The notes beneath the pieces are model-generated. The model did not search any database. It saw only the letters and a list, made by a program, of their open reading frames with translations, and was not told where the DNA came from. A stretch of DNA of 64,000 nucleotides, taken from assembly GCF_016595675.1 (NCBI RefSeq), contig NZ_JAENJH010000012.1, forward strand, positions 160,954-224,953. Reading direction: 5' to 3'. Shown in pieces: positions 38,085 to 45,206 of this stretch. Each line of letters begins with the position of its first letter. Position 1 is the first letter of the stretch. Origin of the DNA: Prauserella cavernicola (GTDB taxonomy: Bacteria; Actinomycetota; Actinomycetes; Mycobacteriales; Pseudonocardiaceae). Position numbers and translations under genes: made by a program.

Positions 38085-38696
38085 ATGCCGATTCGTACCA
38101 ACCGCGGCCGCGCGGCCGTCTACCGACGCCTCTGGGGCTGGCCGTTGCGTTCGCCGACGCACCTGATCGGCACGTTCATCGTGGTGGTCGGAGTGCTCGT
38201 GGCAGCGGGCATCCTCGTGCCGAGGCTGGTCGGTGACACCGGCGCCGATGCGTCGCCGACACCCGGCGGGCAGTCGCAAGCTCCCGCCGCCGGCGGTTCG
38301 TCCCAGGACGACGAGACGAGCAGCACCAGCAGCAGCGCGCTGCCGACCAGGCTCACCGAGCCGCTCGCCACGCCGAGCACGGCTCCGCCCAAGCCCGGCG
38401 CCTTGAAGGCGGCGGCGGACTGGGCCTCGGCGTGGGTGAACCACCCCGACGGCATCACCAACGAGAAGTGGCTCGACGGCCTGCGTCCTTACACCACCGA
38501 GGAGTACCTGCCGGTGATGCGCAGCGTGAACCCCGCCAACATTCCGGCGACGAAGGTGACGGGCGAGCCGCGCGCCACCGCGTCCTACACGAGTTCCGCC
38601 GAGGTGGAGGTCGACACCGACGGGCCCACCCTGACCATCACCGTGGTGAGCACCAACGCCGGCTGGCGGGTCGCTCACTACGACCAGGCGGGTTAG
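38085..38696 (+). CDS. Single-pass protein with external VirB8/TcpC-like domain
   Basis: A 203-residue protein: a basic N-terminus (RTNRGRAAVYRRLWGW), one TM helix (about 27-47), a Ser/Thr/Pro-rich linker (about 55-105), and a compact C-terminal domain with AADWASAWVNHPDGITNEKWLDGLRPY and VVSTNAGWRVAHYD. The layout is that of VirB8/TcpC proteins with an NTF2-like fold, in Gram-positive conjugation systems. GGGGG lies five bases before the ATG. The NlpC/P60 gene starts one base after its stop. Confidence 0.7.
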   Translation: MPIRTNRGRAAVYRRLWGWPLRSPTHLIGTFIVVVGVLVAAGILVPRLVGDTGADASPTPGGQSQAPAAGGSSQDDETSSTSSSALPTRLTEPLATPSTAPPKPGALKAAADWASAWVNHPDGITNEKWLDGLRPYTTEEYLPVMRSVNPANIPATKVTGEPRATASYTSSAEVEVDTDGPTLTITVVSTNAGWRVAHYDQAG

Positions 38697-38697
38697 C

Positions 38698-39690
38698 GTG
38701 CGCGCGGGGCTGCTGGTCGCGTGTATCACCGCGGCTGTTCTCACCGTGCTGCTCGCCGTCGGGATGGTCACGATCATCGACAGCCAGCGGCAGCAGGCGC
38801 AGGGCGTGACTCCGCTGAGCTGTGAGGCCTCCATCGGACCGACGCAGCCCGGCCAAGCGGGCAAGGGAGTCGCGGACGCGTCCGAACTCGACGACGAGCA
38901 ACGCGGCATCGTCGCGCTGATCATCTCGATCGGCAAGGAGCGTGAGCTGTCGCCTCGCGCGTGGCAGATCGCGATCCAGGCGGGCATGACCGAGTCGCGG
39001 CTGCGCAACCTCACCTACGGCGACCGCGACTCGCTGGGCATCTTCCAGATGCGGCCGTCGATGGGCTGGGGCACCGTGCAGCAGGTCACCAACCCGCCGT
39101 ACCAGGTCAACAAGTTCTACGACGTGCTCGAAGAGGTCCCGGACTGGCAGAACATGCGGCCCGGCGACGTCGCGCAGGCGGTCGAGCGCTCCGCGTTCCC
39201 CGACCGGTACCACTCGTGGGAGCCGATGGCCGTCCATCTGATCGAGAACGTCGGGCAGATCGAGAACGCGTCGGGTTGTGGTGAAGGCGCCGGTGCGGTG
39301 TTGCCGCCCAACGAGGTCGCGGGCGGTGCCATCCAGTTCGCGCTGAGGGAGCAGGGCAAGCCCTACGTCTGGGGCGCGACGGGCCCCAACTCCTACGACT
39401 GTTCCGGGCTGATGCTGCGGGCGTACGAGGCGGCGGGCGTGACCCTGCCGCGCGTGTCGCGGGACCAGTACAAGGCGGGCGCCATGCTGCCGGTCGAGGA
39501 GTCTCAGCCCGGCGACCTGTTGTTCTGGGCATACGACTCGTCCGATCCGAGCACCATCCACCACGTGGCGATGTATCTCGGTGACGGGAAGATGGTGGAA
39601 GCACAGCAATCGGGTGTGCCGGTGCACACCAGGGACATCTCGTGGGACGAGGGCGGCCTCCTCCCACAGGCGGTCAGGCCCGGCGTGTGA
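38698..39690 (+). CDS. NlpC/P60 cell-wall hydrolase with transglycosylase-like region
   Basis: A 330-residue protein anchored by an N-terminal TM (about 5-27). A first domain (about 65-185) with QAGMTESRLRNL and SLGIFQMRPSMGWG resembles lytic transglycosylase/lysozyme folds. The C-terminal NlpC/P60 domain has DCSGL (Cys235) and the catalytic His in HHVAMYLGDG (about 288). Such two-domain hydrolases open the wall for conjugation or secretion (VirB1-like role). It sits in the type IV-like operon. Confidence 0.9.
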   Translation: MRAGLLVACITAAVLTVLLAVGMVTIIDSQRQQAQGVTPLSCEASIGPTQPGQAGKGVADASELDDEQRGIVALIISIGKERELSPRAWQIAIQAGMTESRLRNLTYGDRDSLGIFQMRPSMGWGTVQQVTNPPYQVNKFYDVLEEVPDWQNMRPGDVAQAVERSAFPDRYHSWEPMAVHLIENVGQIENASGCGEGAGAVLPPNEVAGGAIQFALREQGKPYVWGATGPNSYDCSGLMLRAYEAAGVTLPRVSRDQYKAGAMLPVEESQPGDLLFWAYDSSDPSTIHHVAMYLGDGKMVEAQQSGVPVHTRDISWDEGGLLPQAVRPGV

Positions 39691-39711
39691 GTACTACGTG
39701 GAGTGAGTGTC

Positions 39712-40947
39712 GTGGCGAAGAAGTGGGGTAAGCGCGGGAAACAGGCTGGCCAGTCCTCGGGACTCGACGCCGACCCGCGCAACATGTTCGGGATGCCGCA
39801 GGCGCCGAGGAGCGCGCCGCCTGCGTCCAGCACTCCGCTCGCCGACCACCTGCGCAGAGGCGGGCCCGGGATCGACCCCGGGTATGTCGTGCTGCCGCGC
39901 TCGATCGCCGAGTCCATGCCGCTGCCCTGGCAACAGCAGATGGCGAACCTGCTGGCGCAGTTCCACGAGACGCACGCCCGGTTGTCCTGGCCGACGTACC
40001 GCGTGGTGCCGTCCCGGCCCGAGCGGCTCATCGACCTCGACGAGGAGCAGCTCGCCGAGGCCGGCTACCTGGTCGAGATCGATTCCGACGGCGAGATGGT
40101 CTACCGCGAGCGCAGCGGCAAGCGGGTCGAGGATCCGGACAACACGACGGTGCTCGTGTCGTGCCTCGACCCGATCGTGCGGGGCGCCCAGCAGGCCGTG
40201 CAGCAGGCGCCCGCGCCGTCGCAGGGCAGGCCCGCTCCGATGAACATCGGTCCGCAGCCCGTGTGGCGAACTACGTCGGGGTCGGCGAACCCGCCCGCGC
40301 CGCCGTTGCCTCCCCCGCCGACCGCGCGCTCGGTGTCGTCGCCGAAACCGAGGCAGTCGCCCGAGCAGCCTGAGGTCGCGGAGCCGGAGACGGCTGCGCC
40401 GAAGCGGGTTCCGGTGGAGGACCTGGACCTGGATCTGGACACCCCGCCGAGGGGAATCCCGATGCAGCAGCCGGTCTCGCGGCCCGAGCCGGCGTCCGCC
40501 GCGCCGGGTTCGACCCCGGTTCAGGACGCGCCAGAGGCCGCGCCGCCGGACGTGACGCAGTCGCCCGCGGATCCCGGACGCGCGCTGCCGCAGTCCGGGT
40601 CGCAGCCCGAGCAGGCGCCGCAGGCCGGGTCGCAGCCCGAACCGCGCGTCGTCGAGCCGCCGCGGGAACCGGCGCCGCAACCGCGGTCCACGGCCCAGCC
40701 GGAACGTGCACCGCGGGATTCGGAACCGGCCCAGCCGGTGACTACGGCGGGCGAGCGTGATGCCGAACGCCCGGTGCGGCAACCCCAGTCGGGGCGGGAG
40801 CAGTCGCAGCGCGGGTGGTTCGACGAGATGTCGGACGCAGGCTCGGGTCCGGGTGCGGGTCGGGGTGCCGCCGGTGCCGCACGGGGCGGGGAGTTCGGCC
40901 CGACCGGTGACGAACCGACCGAGATCCCGTATCGGTACGACCGCTGA
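39712..40947 (+). CDS. Pro/Gln-rich protein of the secretion-like operon, function unknown
   Basis: About 411 residues. The N-terminal 150 residues are structured (RNMFGMPQAP, DPGYVVLPRSIAESMPLPWQQQMANLLAQFHETHARLSWPTYRV, a strongly conserved-looking segment). The remainder is Pro/Gln/Glu-rich, with repeats like SQPEQAPQAGSQPEP, and probably disordered. No membrane helix is visible. It may be a cytosolic adaptor of the system; homology is not recognised. The GTG at 39712 has GGAG about eight bases upstream; an in-frame GTG at 39703 is the alternative. Confidence 0.65.
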   Translation: MAKKWGKRGKQAGQSSGLDADPRNMFGMPQAPRSAPPASSTPLADHLRRGGPGIDPGYVVLPRSIAESMPLPWQQQMANLLAQFHETHARLSWPTYRVVPSRPERLIDLDEEQLAEAGYLVEIDSDGEMVYRERSGKRVEDPDNTTVLVSCLDPIVRGAQQAVQQAPAPSQGRPAPMNIGPQPVWRTTSGSANPPAPPLPPPPTARSVSSPKPRQSPEQPEVAEPETAAPKRVPVEDLDLDLDTPPRGIPMQQPVSRPEPASAAPGSTPVQDAPEAAPPDVTQSPADPGRALPQSGSQPEQAPQAGSQPEPRVVEPPREPAPQPRSTAQPERAPRDSEPAQPVTTAGERDAERPVRQPQSGREQSQRGWFDEMSDAGSGPGAGRGAAGAARGGEFGPTGDEPTEIPYRYDR

Positions 40948-40986
40948 GCGGTGGCCCGGGCGGTCGCGGCGTGCGACGCTCGGGTC

Positions 40987-41196
40987 ATGGCACCGATGAG
41001 CAAGGACCCGAACCCGGCCGCGGGCTGGTGGTACAACACGCGCACCGGCGAGGTCGAGCACGGCGAGCTGTCACGCTCGATCGACCGGCTGGGGCCCTAC
41101 CCGGACGAGGCGTCCGCTCGTCATGCCCTGGACATCGCCAGGGAACGCACCAAGGCGGCCGACAAGGCCGACGCAGACTGGGAAGCCGACGACTGA
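40987..41196 (+). CDS. Small SPOR-like/WYY-type protein of unknown function
   Basis: A 69-residue acidic protein with GWWYNTRTGEVEHGELSRSIDRLGPYPDEASARHALDIARER. Small actinobacterial proteins of this make-up are often annotated as SPOR-domain-like. It is not clear whether it binds peptidoglycan, since no signal peptide is seen. The start could be ATG 40987 or ATG 40996 (MSKDPNPAAG). It follows the secretion-like operon by 39 bp and precedes the repeat arrays. Confidence 0.7.
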   Translation: MAPMSKDPNPAAGWWYNTRTGEVEHGELSRSIDRLGPYPDEASARHALDIARERTKAADKADADWEADD

Positions 41197-41204
41197 CCGC
41201 GATC

Positions 41205-41289
41205 GCGAGTCGTGCATTCGAGCTCGCGAGTCGTCCGCTCGGGACCGCGGGTTTGTGCGCTCCGAACGGCGAGTCGTGCATTCGACGGG
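41205..41289 (+). repeat. First 21-bp repeat array (about four units)
   Basis: Four degenerate copies begin with GCGAGTC-like cores at 41205, 41226, 41247 and 41269, so the period is 21 bp with one 22-bp step. The unit is a reverse-complement match to the units of the array at 41453-41599. It lies in a 402-bp stretch between convergent genes without any credible coding sequence. Confidence 0.8.
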
Positions 41290-41452
41290 GCTGGTCGCTG
41301 GAGCCTGGGCGGCGGAAGCCCGTCCGACGCCGAACGCTGGGTCGCGTGGCTTGGCTCGATGACGTGTGGGCTTGTGCCCAGGCCCGGCGGCATCGAAGCG
41401 GCCCGCCGCCGTTGGGGCCGCAACCCGGAGCGCCGAGTTCGCCTTCCTAAGC

Positions 41453-41599
41453 GCAGAACTCGCGGCCCTGAACGCAAGACTCGCGGTCTGGAGCGCGGGA
41501 CTCGCGAGCCCGAGTGCAGGACTCGCCGTCTGGAGTGGGGGACTCGCGAGCCTGAGTGGGGGACTCGCGGGGTTGGGTGTGGGACTCGCGCGGGTGGGT
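41453..41599 (+). repeat. Second 21-bp repeat array (seven units), opposite orientation
   Basis: Seven contiguous units of exactly 21 bp cover 147 bp; each carries a GACTCGCG-like core followed by a variable GAGT/GAGC-type end. Degeneracy increases toward the start. On either strand the period gives open frames of seven-residue repeats, which are unlikely to be real proteins. The last base coincides with the stop codon of the ATPase gene on the minus strand. Confidence 0.9.
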
Positions 41600-42546
41600 T
41601 ATCGGGTCGTGGCCAGGGGGCCCGGGGTGTAGTCCGGGTCCACCTGGGCGGCCAGTTCCGGGCCCGCCCAGGAGCGCGCGTTGCGCAGGTGGAACTCCAC
41701 CGCCTGCGCGTGGTAGCGCTCCCAGTCGCGCTCGGTCGCGTCCACTGTGGACAGCATCGTGCGCAGGGTGCCCAGGTTGTGCGGCTCCAGTTCGGTGATC
41801 GGCCGCGCCTGACCGCGTTCGGCCGCTCGCACGTGCTTCGACGCTCCGATCCAGCCGAGCAGGTCCGAGCCCACGGACTCGCGCAGGAAGTCGACGTCCT
41901 CGTCGTCGGTCACCTTGTTGCCCACCACCGCGAGCCGCACGCCGAAGTCCCGCGCGTACTCCGTGTACTGCCGGTAGACACCCACGCTGCGCACGGTCGG
42001 CTCGCACACCAGAAACGTCACGTCGAAGCGGGTGAACAGGCCCGAGGCGAAGGCGTCGGCGCCCGCGGTCATGTCCACCACCACGTACTCGCCCTGACCG
42101 TCGACCAGGTGGTTGAGCAGGAGTTCCGCCGCGCCGGTCTTCGAGTGGTAGCAGGCCACGCCGAGGTCGTCCTCGGCGAACCGGCCGGTGACGGCCAGTC
42201 GCACCCCGGCCACGTCGCGGACACAGGCGTCGGTGATCGGGTTGTCCTCGGTGGGCGTCATCAGCCGCGAGCCGCGCCCCGGCGGTGTCGTCTTGATCAT
42301 CGCCGCGGCGTCGGCGATCCTCGGGTTGTCGCCGCGCAGGTACTCCTTGATCAGCCCGAGGTTGTCCCCGAGCGTGGGCAGCGCGTCCGCCTCGTCCTGG
42401 CTCGCGCCCAGGCCCACCGCCAGGTGCTGGTTGATGTCCGCGTCGATGGCCAGCACGGGGTGTCCGGCAGCGGCGAGCGAGGACGTGAACAGCGACGCCA
42501 GCGTGGTCTTCCCGCTGCCGCCCTTGCCGACGAAGGCGACCTTCAC
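41599..42546 (-). CDS. CooC/ParA-like ATPase
   Basis: A 315-residue P-loop ATPase beginning VKVAFVGKGGSGKTT, a deviant Walker A with the signature lysine, then LAIDADINQHLAVGLG. Later motifs include VVVDMTAGADAF (switch-like) and LVCEPTVRSV. The architecture matches the CooC (carbon-monoxide dehydrogenase nickel maturation) and ParA/MinD group; no CO dehydrogenase genes are here. GTG 42546 is chosen as AGGAG is six bases upstream; the frame upstream is not conserved. An inverted repeat lies just upstream of that site (42557-42577). Confidence 0.87.
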   Translation of the reverse strand: MKVAFVGKGGSGKTTLASLFTSSLAAAGHPVLAIDADINQHLAVGLGASQDEADALPTLGDNLGLIKEYLRGDNPRIADAAAMIKTTPPGRGSRLMTPTEDNPITDACVRDVAGVRLAVTGRFAEDDLGVACYHSKTGAAELLLNHLVDGQGEYVVVDMTAGADAFASGLFTRFDVTFLVCEPTVRSVGVYRQYTEYARDFGVRLAVVGNKVTDDEDVDFLRESVGSDLLGWIGASKHVRAAERGQARPITELEPHNLGTLRTMLSTVDATERDWERYHAQAVEFHLRNARSWAGPELAAQVDPDYTPGPLATTR

Positions 42547-42556
42547 AGCTAACTCC

Positions 42557-42577
42557 TGAAAACGATGTTGATTTTCA
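42557..42577. promoter_or_regulatory. Imperfect palindrome upstream of the CooC-like gene
   Basis: TGAAAA (42557-42562) and TTTTCA (42572-42577) are perfect inverted halves separated by 9 bp. The half-site and AT-richness resemble Fur/Zur-family operators, though spacing differs from the usual 15-bp Zur box. It lies next to the ribosome-binding site of the CooC-like gene and 83 bp from the RNB gene. Confidence 0.4.
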
Positions 42578-42647
42578 TTACGTGTGGGAGGGAAGGTACA
42601 CCCGCGTGGGAAGGACTCGATCAGGTCATCCACCCGGTTCGGCGAGT

Positions 42648-42653
42648 TAGGGT
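42648..42653 (+). promoter_or_regulatory. -10 element for a probably leaderless transcript
   Basis: TAGGGT fits TANNNT and ends six bases before the GTG at 42660, the same arrangement as upstream of 12778 and 62227. Confidence 0.4.
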
Positions 42654-42659
42654 TCAGGT

Positions 42660-44072
42660 GTGGCTCTCACGGTCCACAGGCCGGGTGCCGGCGACTTCGC
42701 CTCGCTGCGCGCCGAGTTCGAGCTGCCGGAATCCTTTCCCTCCGAGGTGCTGGCCGAGGCCGAATCCGTCGCAGGCGACCCCGCCGACGACGGGGCTAGA
42801 GAGGACGCCACCGGGCTGCCCCTCGTCACCGTCGACCCGCCAGGGGCGAAGGACCTCGACCAGGCCGTCTGCATCGAACGGCGACCGCTCGGCGGCTTCC
42901 GGGTGCACTACGCCATCGCCGATCTGGCCGCGTTCGTGCCGCCGGGCGGGCTCATCGACCTCGAGGCGCGCAGGCGCGGCCAGACGCTGTACCTGCCCGA
43001 CGGCAACGTCTCGTTGCACCCGCCCGAGCTCAGCGAGGGCGCGGCGAGCCTGCTCCCCGGCATGGTCCGCCCTTCGGTGCTGTGGACGATCGACACCGAC
43101 TCCGACGGCGAGCCCGTGTCGGTGCACGTGCGCAGGGCACTGGTGCGCTCGACGGAGCGGTTCGACTACGACACCGTGGCCGCCGCGCTCGCCGTGGGTG
43201 AGGCGCATCCGTCGATCGCCGCTTTGCCCGCGCTCGGCAGGTTGCGCAGGGAGCTGGCCGTGCGCCGCGGCGCGGTGGAGCTGCAACTGCCCGAGCAGGA
43301 GATCGGCGCCGGACCGGACGGCGGGTGGGTCCTCACCCGCCGTCCTCGCCATGACGTCGAGGCGTGGAACGCCGAGGTCTCGCTGCTCACGGGCATGGTC
43401 GCCGCCTCGATCATGCTGGATGCCGGCATCGGGGTGCTGCGCACACTGCCGCAGGCCGACGACGACACGGTGAACTGGCTGCGCCGCTCGGCGACCGCGC
43501 TGGGTATCGACTGGCCCACCGACGCGACGGTCGCCGAGTTGCTGGCCGGGCTCGACCCGGCCAACCCGGCGTCGCTGGCGCTCTACGCGGGCACCACGCG
43601 ACTACTGCGCGGCGCCGGATACACGTCGTTCGACGGCACCGAACCCGAGTTCGCCACGCACGCGGGCCTGGCCAGCCCGTACGCGCACGTGACGGCGCCG
43701 ATCCGGCGGCTGGTGGACCGATTCGCCGCGGAGATCTGCCTCGCCGTGACCCACGACCGGCCCGTGCCCACGTGGGTGCGGGCCGCGCTCGCCGAGCTGC
43801 CGGAACTGATGAACGCCTCCGACAACCGGGCGGCGAGGGTCGAGCGCGCGTGCCTGGACCAGGTGGAGGCGTGGATCCTCGCCGAGCACATCGGGCGCAC
43901 GTTCGACGCCGTGGTGCTGCGGGCCGAGGAGACCAAGGCGGAGGTGTTCCTCGAGAACCCGCCGGTGCTCGGCAAGTGCACGGGCACGGGTTTTCCCGAC
44001 AGCGGCCGCATCTCGGTGCGGCTGACGGCGGTGGACGTCACCAAGCGGAAGGTGTCCTTTGAGCGCGCGTGA
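42660..44072 (+). CDS. RNB-domain ribonuclease without N-terminal cold-shock domains
   Basis: A 470-residue protein of the RNase II/R superfamily. The active-site cluster reads TVDPPGAKDLDQAV, keeping three acidic residues but with Gln in place of the fourth Asp of RNase II. The RNB core continues with LPGMVRPSVLWTIDTDSDG and ASPYAHVTAPIRRLVDRF. N-terminal cold-shock domains are absent and the C-terminus has only a short OB-like region. It probably degrades RNA 3'-5' with a restricted substrate range. The TTG start of the next gene overlaps it by 14 bp. Confidence 0.88.
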   Translation: MALTVHRPGAGDFASLRAEFELPESFPSEVLAEAESVAGDPADDGAREDATGLPLVTVDPPGAKDLDQAVCIERRPLGGFRVHYAIADLAAFVPPGGLIDLEARRRGQTLYLPDGNVSLHPPELSEGAASLLPGMVRPSVLWTIDTDSDGEPVSVHVRRALVRSTERFDYDTVAAALAVGEAHPSIAALPALGRLRRELAVRRGAVELQLPEQEIGAGPDGGWVLTRRPRHDVEAWNAEVSLLTGMVAASIMLDAGIGVLRTLPQADDDTVNWLRRSATALGIDWPTDATVAELLAGLDPANPASLALYAGTTRLLRGAGYTSFDGTEPEFATHAGLASPYAHVTAPIRRLVDRFAAEICLAVTHDRPVPTWVRAALAELPELMNASDNRAARVERACLDQVEAWILAEHIGRTFDAVVLRAEETKAEVFLENPPVLGKCTGTGFPDSGRISVRLTAVDVTKRKVSFERA

Positions 44073-44439
44073 GGCGTGGACCGACACGGAGAAGGAGCTG
44101 CGCGACGACGTGCTAGCCGGGCGCGGTGCGGCGGTGAACGTCCGGAAGTCGGGTCCGCACAAGCATCTCGTGCCGTGGCTGGTGGACAACGACCTCATCG
44201 TCTACATCGGACATCGTGGAAACCGGCACTCGTGGCCGGAGTCCGACTTCGCGAACCCGTTCGTCAAAGAGGCCAAGATCGACAGGGAGGCGATGGTGCG
44301 CCACTACCGGTCCTATCTCGAGGACCAGCCGGAGCTGCTGCGGCGACTGCGCGACGGTGAGCTCAGCGGCCGCGCGCTGGGCTGCTGGTGCGCGCCCGCC
44401 CCGTGTCACGCCGACGTGCTGCTGGAGTACCGCCGATGA
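44059..44439 (+). CDS. DUF4326 domain protein
   Basis: A 126-residue DUF4326 protein: VNVRKSGPHKH, IYIG-like VYIGHRGNRHSWPESDFANPF, and the terminal CWCAPAPCHADVL that may bind a metal through its two Cys and one His. Related proteins occur in phages and bacteria with unknown function. The TTG at 44059 overlaps the RNB gene by 14 bp and has GGAAGG six bases upstream. It overlaps the next gene by 4 bp, so the three genes may be co-expressed. Confidence 0.85.
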   Translation: MSAREAWTDTEKELRDDVLAGRGAAVNVRKSGPHKHLVPWLVDNDLIVYIGHRGNRHSWPESDFANPFVKEAKIDREAMVRHYRSYLEDQPELLRRLRDGELSGRALGCWCAPAPCHADVLLEYRR

Positions 44440-45206
44440 AGGACGACCTGGGCGCCGAGGTCGGCCTGCGCGGCGTGCCGTCTCGTGTGGTGTCGCTGGT
44501 GCCCGCGCTGACCGAGGCCGTGGAGGCCACCGTCCCCGGAGCACTCGCGGGTGCGACCGACTACTGCACGCACCCGCCCGAGCTCGCCGTGTCCAGGGTC
44601 GGTGGGTCGAAGTATCCGAAGGTCGACGCGGTGCTGGAGCTGGGCCCCGACCTGGTGCTCGCCAACTCCGAGGAGAACCGGCCCGAGGACGTGGAGCGGC
44701 TGCGCGCCGAGGGCGTGCCGGTGTGGGTCATGGCCGCTCCGGCGACGGTGCCGGACGCGCTCGCGTCGCTGCGCGCGCTGCTCACCGAGGCCTTCGCCGT
44801 CGACGCGCCCGGCTGGCTCGTCGAGGCCGAGGCGCTGTGGGCCGAGCGAGTGCCGATCCGGGCTCGCGCCGTGGTGCCCGTCTGGCGAAAGCCGTGGGTG
44901 GTGCTCGGCCGCGACACCTTCGGCGGCGATGTGCTGCACCGCCTCGGCGTCGCGACCGTCTACGGCGAGCACACCGACCGCTACCCGCGTCCGAAACTCG
45001 ACGAGCTGCGCGGCTGGTTCGACGCGGGGGAGGCCGACCTGCTGGTGCTGCCCGACGAGCCGTACGAGTTCACCGACGACGACGGCCCCGAGTCGTTTCC
45101 CGGCACCGAGTACGTGCTCGTGTCGGGCCGTTACCTCACCTGGTACGGGCCGTCGCTGGTCGATGCCCACCGCGAGCTCACAGCCGCACTCCGGTCAGCA
45201 CGGTGA
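44436..45206 (+). CDS. Helical-backbone metal receptor (BtuF-like) without signal peptide
   Basis: A 256-residue protein with the BtuF/FhuD fold: RVVSLVPALTEAV, ATDYCTHPPEL, SKYPKVDAVLELGPDLVLANSEENRPEDVERLRA, and VFGGDVLHRLG-like GGDVLHRLGV. Such proteins normally bind cobalamin or metal chelates outside the cell for an ABC importer. Neither a signal peptide nor a lipobox is visible at the chosen ATG (44436) or in the frame upstream, and no ABC permease gene is near. It might act in the cytosol. The 3' end overlaps the aldehyde dehydrogenase gene by 29 bp. Confidence 0.85.
   Translation: MKDDLGAEVGLRGVPSRVVSLVPALTEAVEATVPGALAGATDYCTHPPELAVSRVGGSKYPKVDAVLELGPDLVLANSEENRPEDVERLRAEGVPVWVMAAPATVPDALASLRALLTEAFAVDAPGWLVEAEALWAERVPIRARAVVPVWRKPWVVLGRDTFGGDVLHRLGVATVYGEHTDRYPRPKLDELRGWFDAGEADLLVLPDEPYEFTDDDGPESFPGTEYVLVSGRYLTWYGPSLVDAHRELTAALRSAR

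Noticed and set aside
30937..41196. Prophage or integrative element ends
   Set aside because: No integrase, tRNA target or direct repeats of attachment type were seen on either side of the secretion-like locus within the window.
41205..41599. CRISPR array
   Set aside because: The repeats are contiguous with no unique spacers between units, and no cas genes are present.
41366..41632. Open frame of seven-residue repeats on the plus strand through the 21-bp array
   Set aside because: The frame is a by-product of the 21-bp period; no good start or ribosome-binding site, and the opposite strand also stays open.
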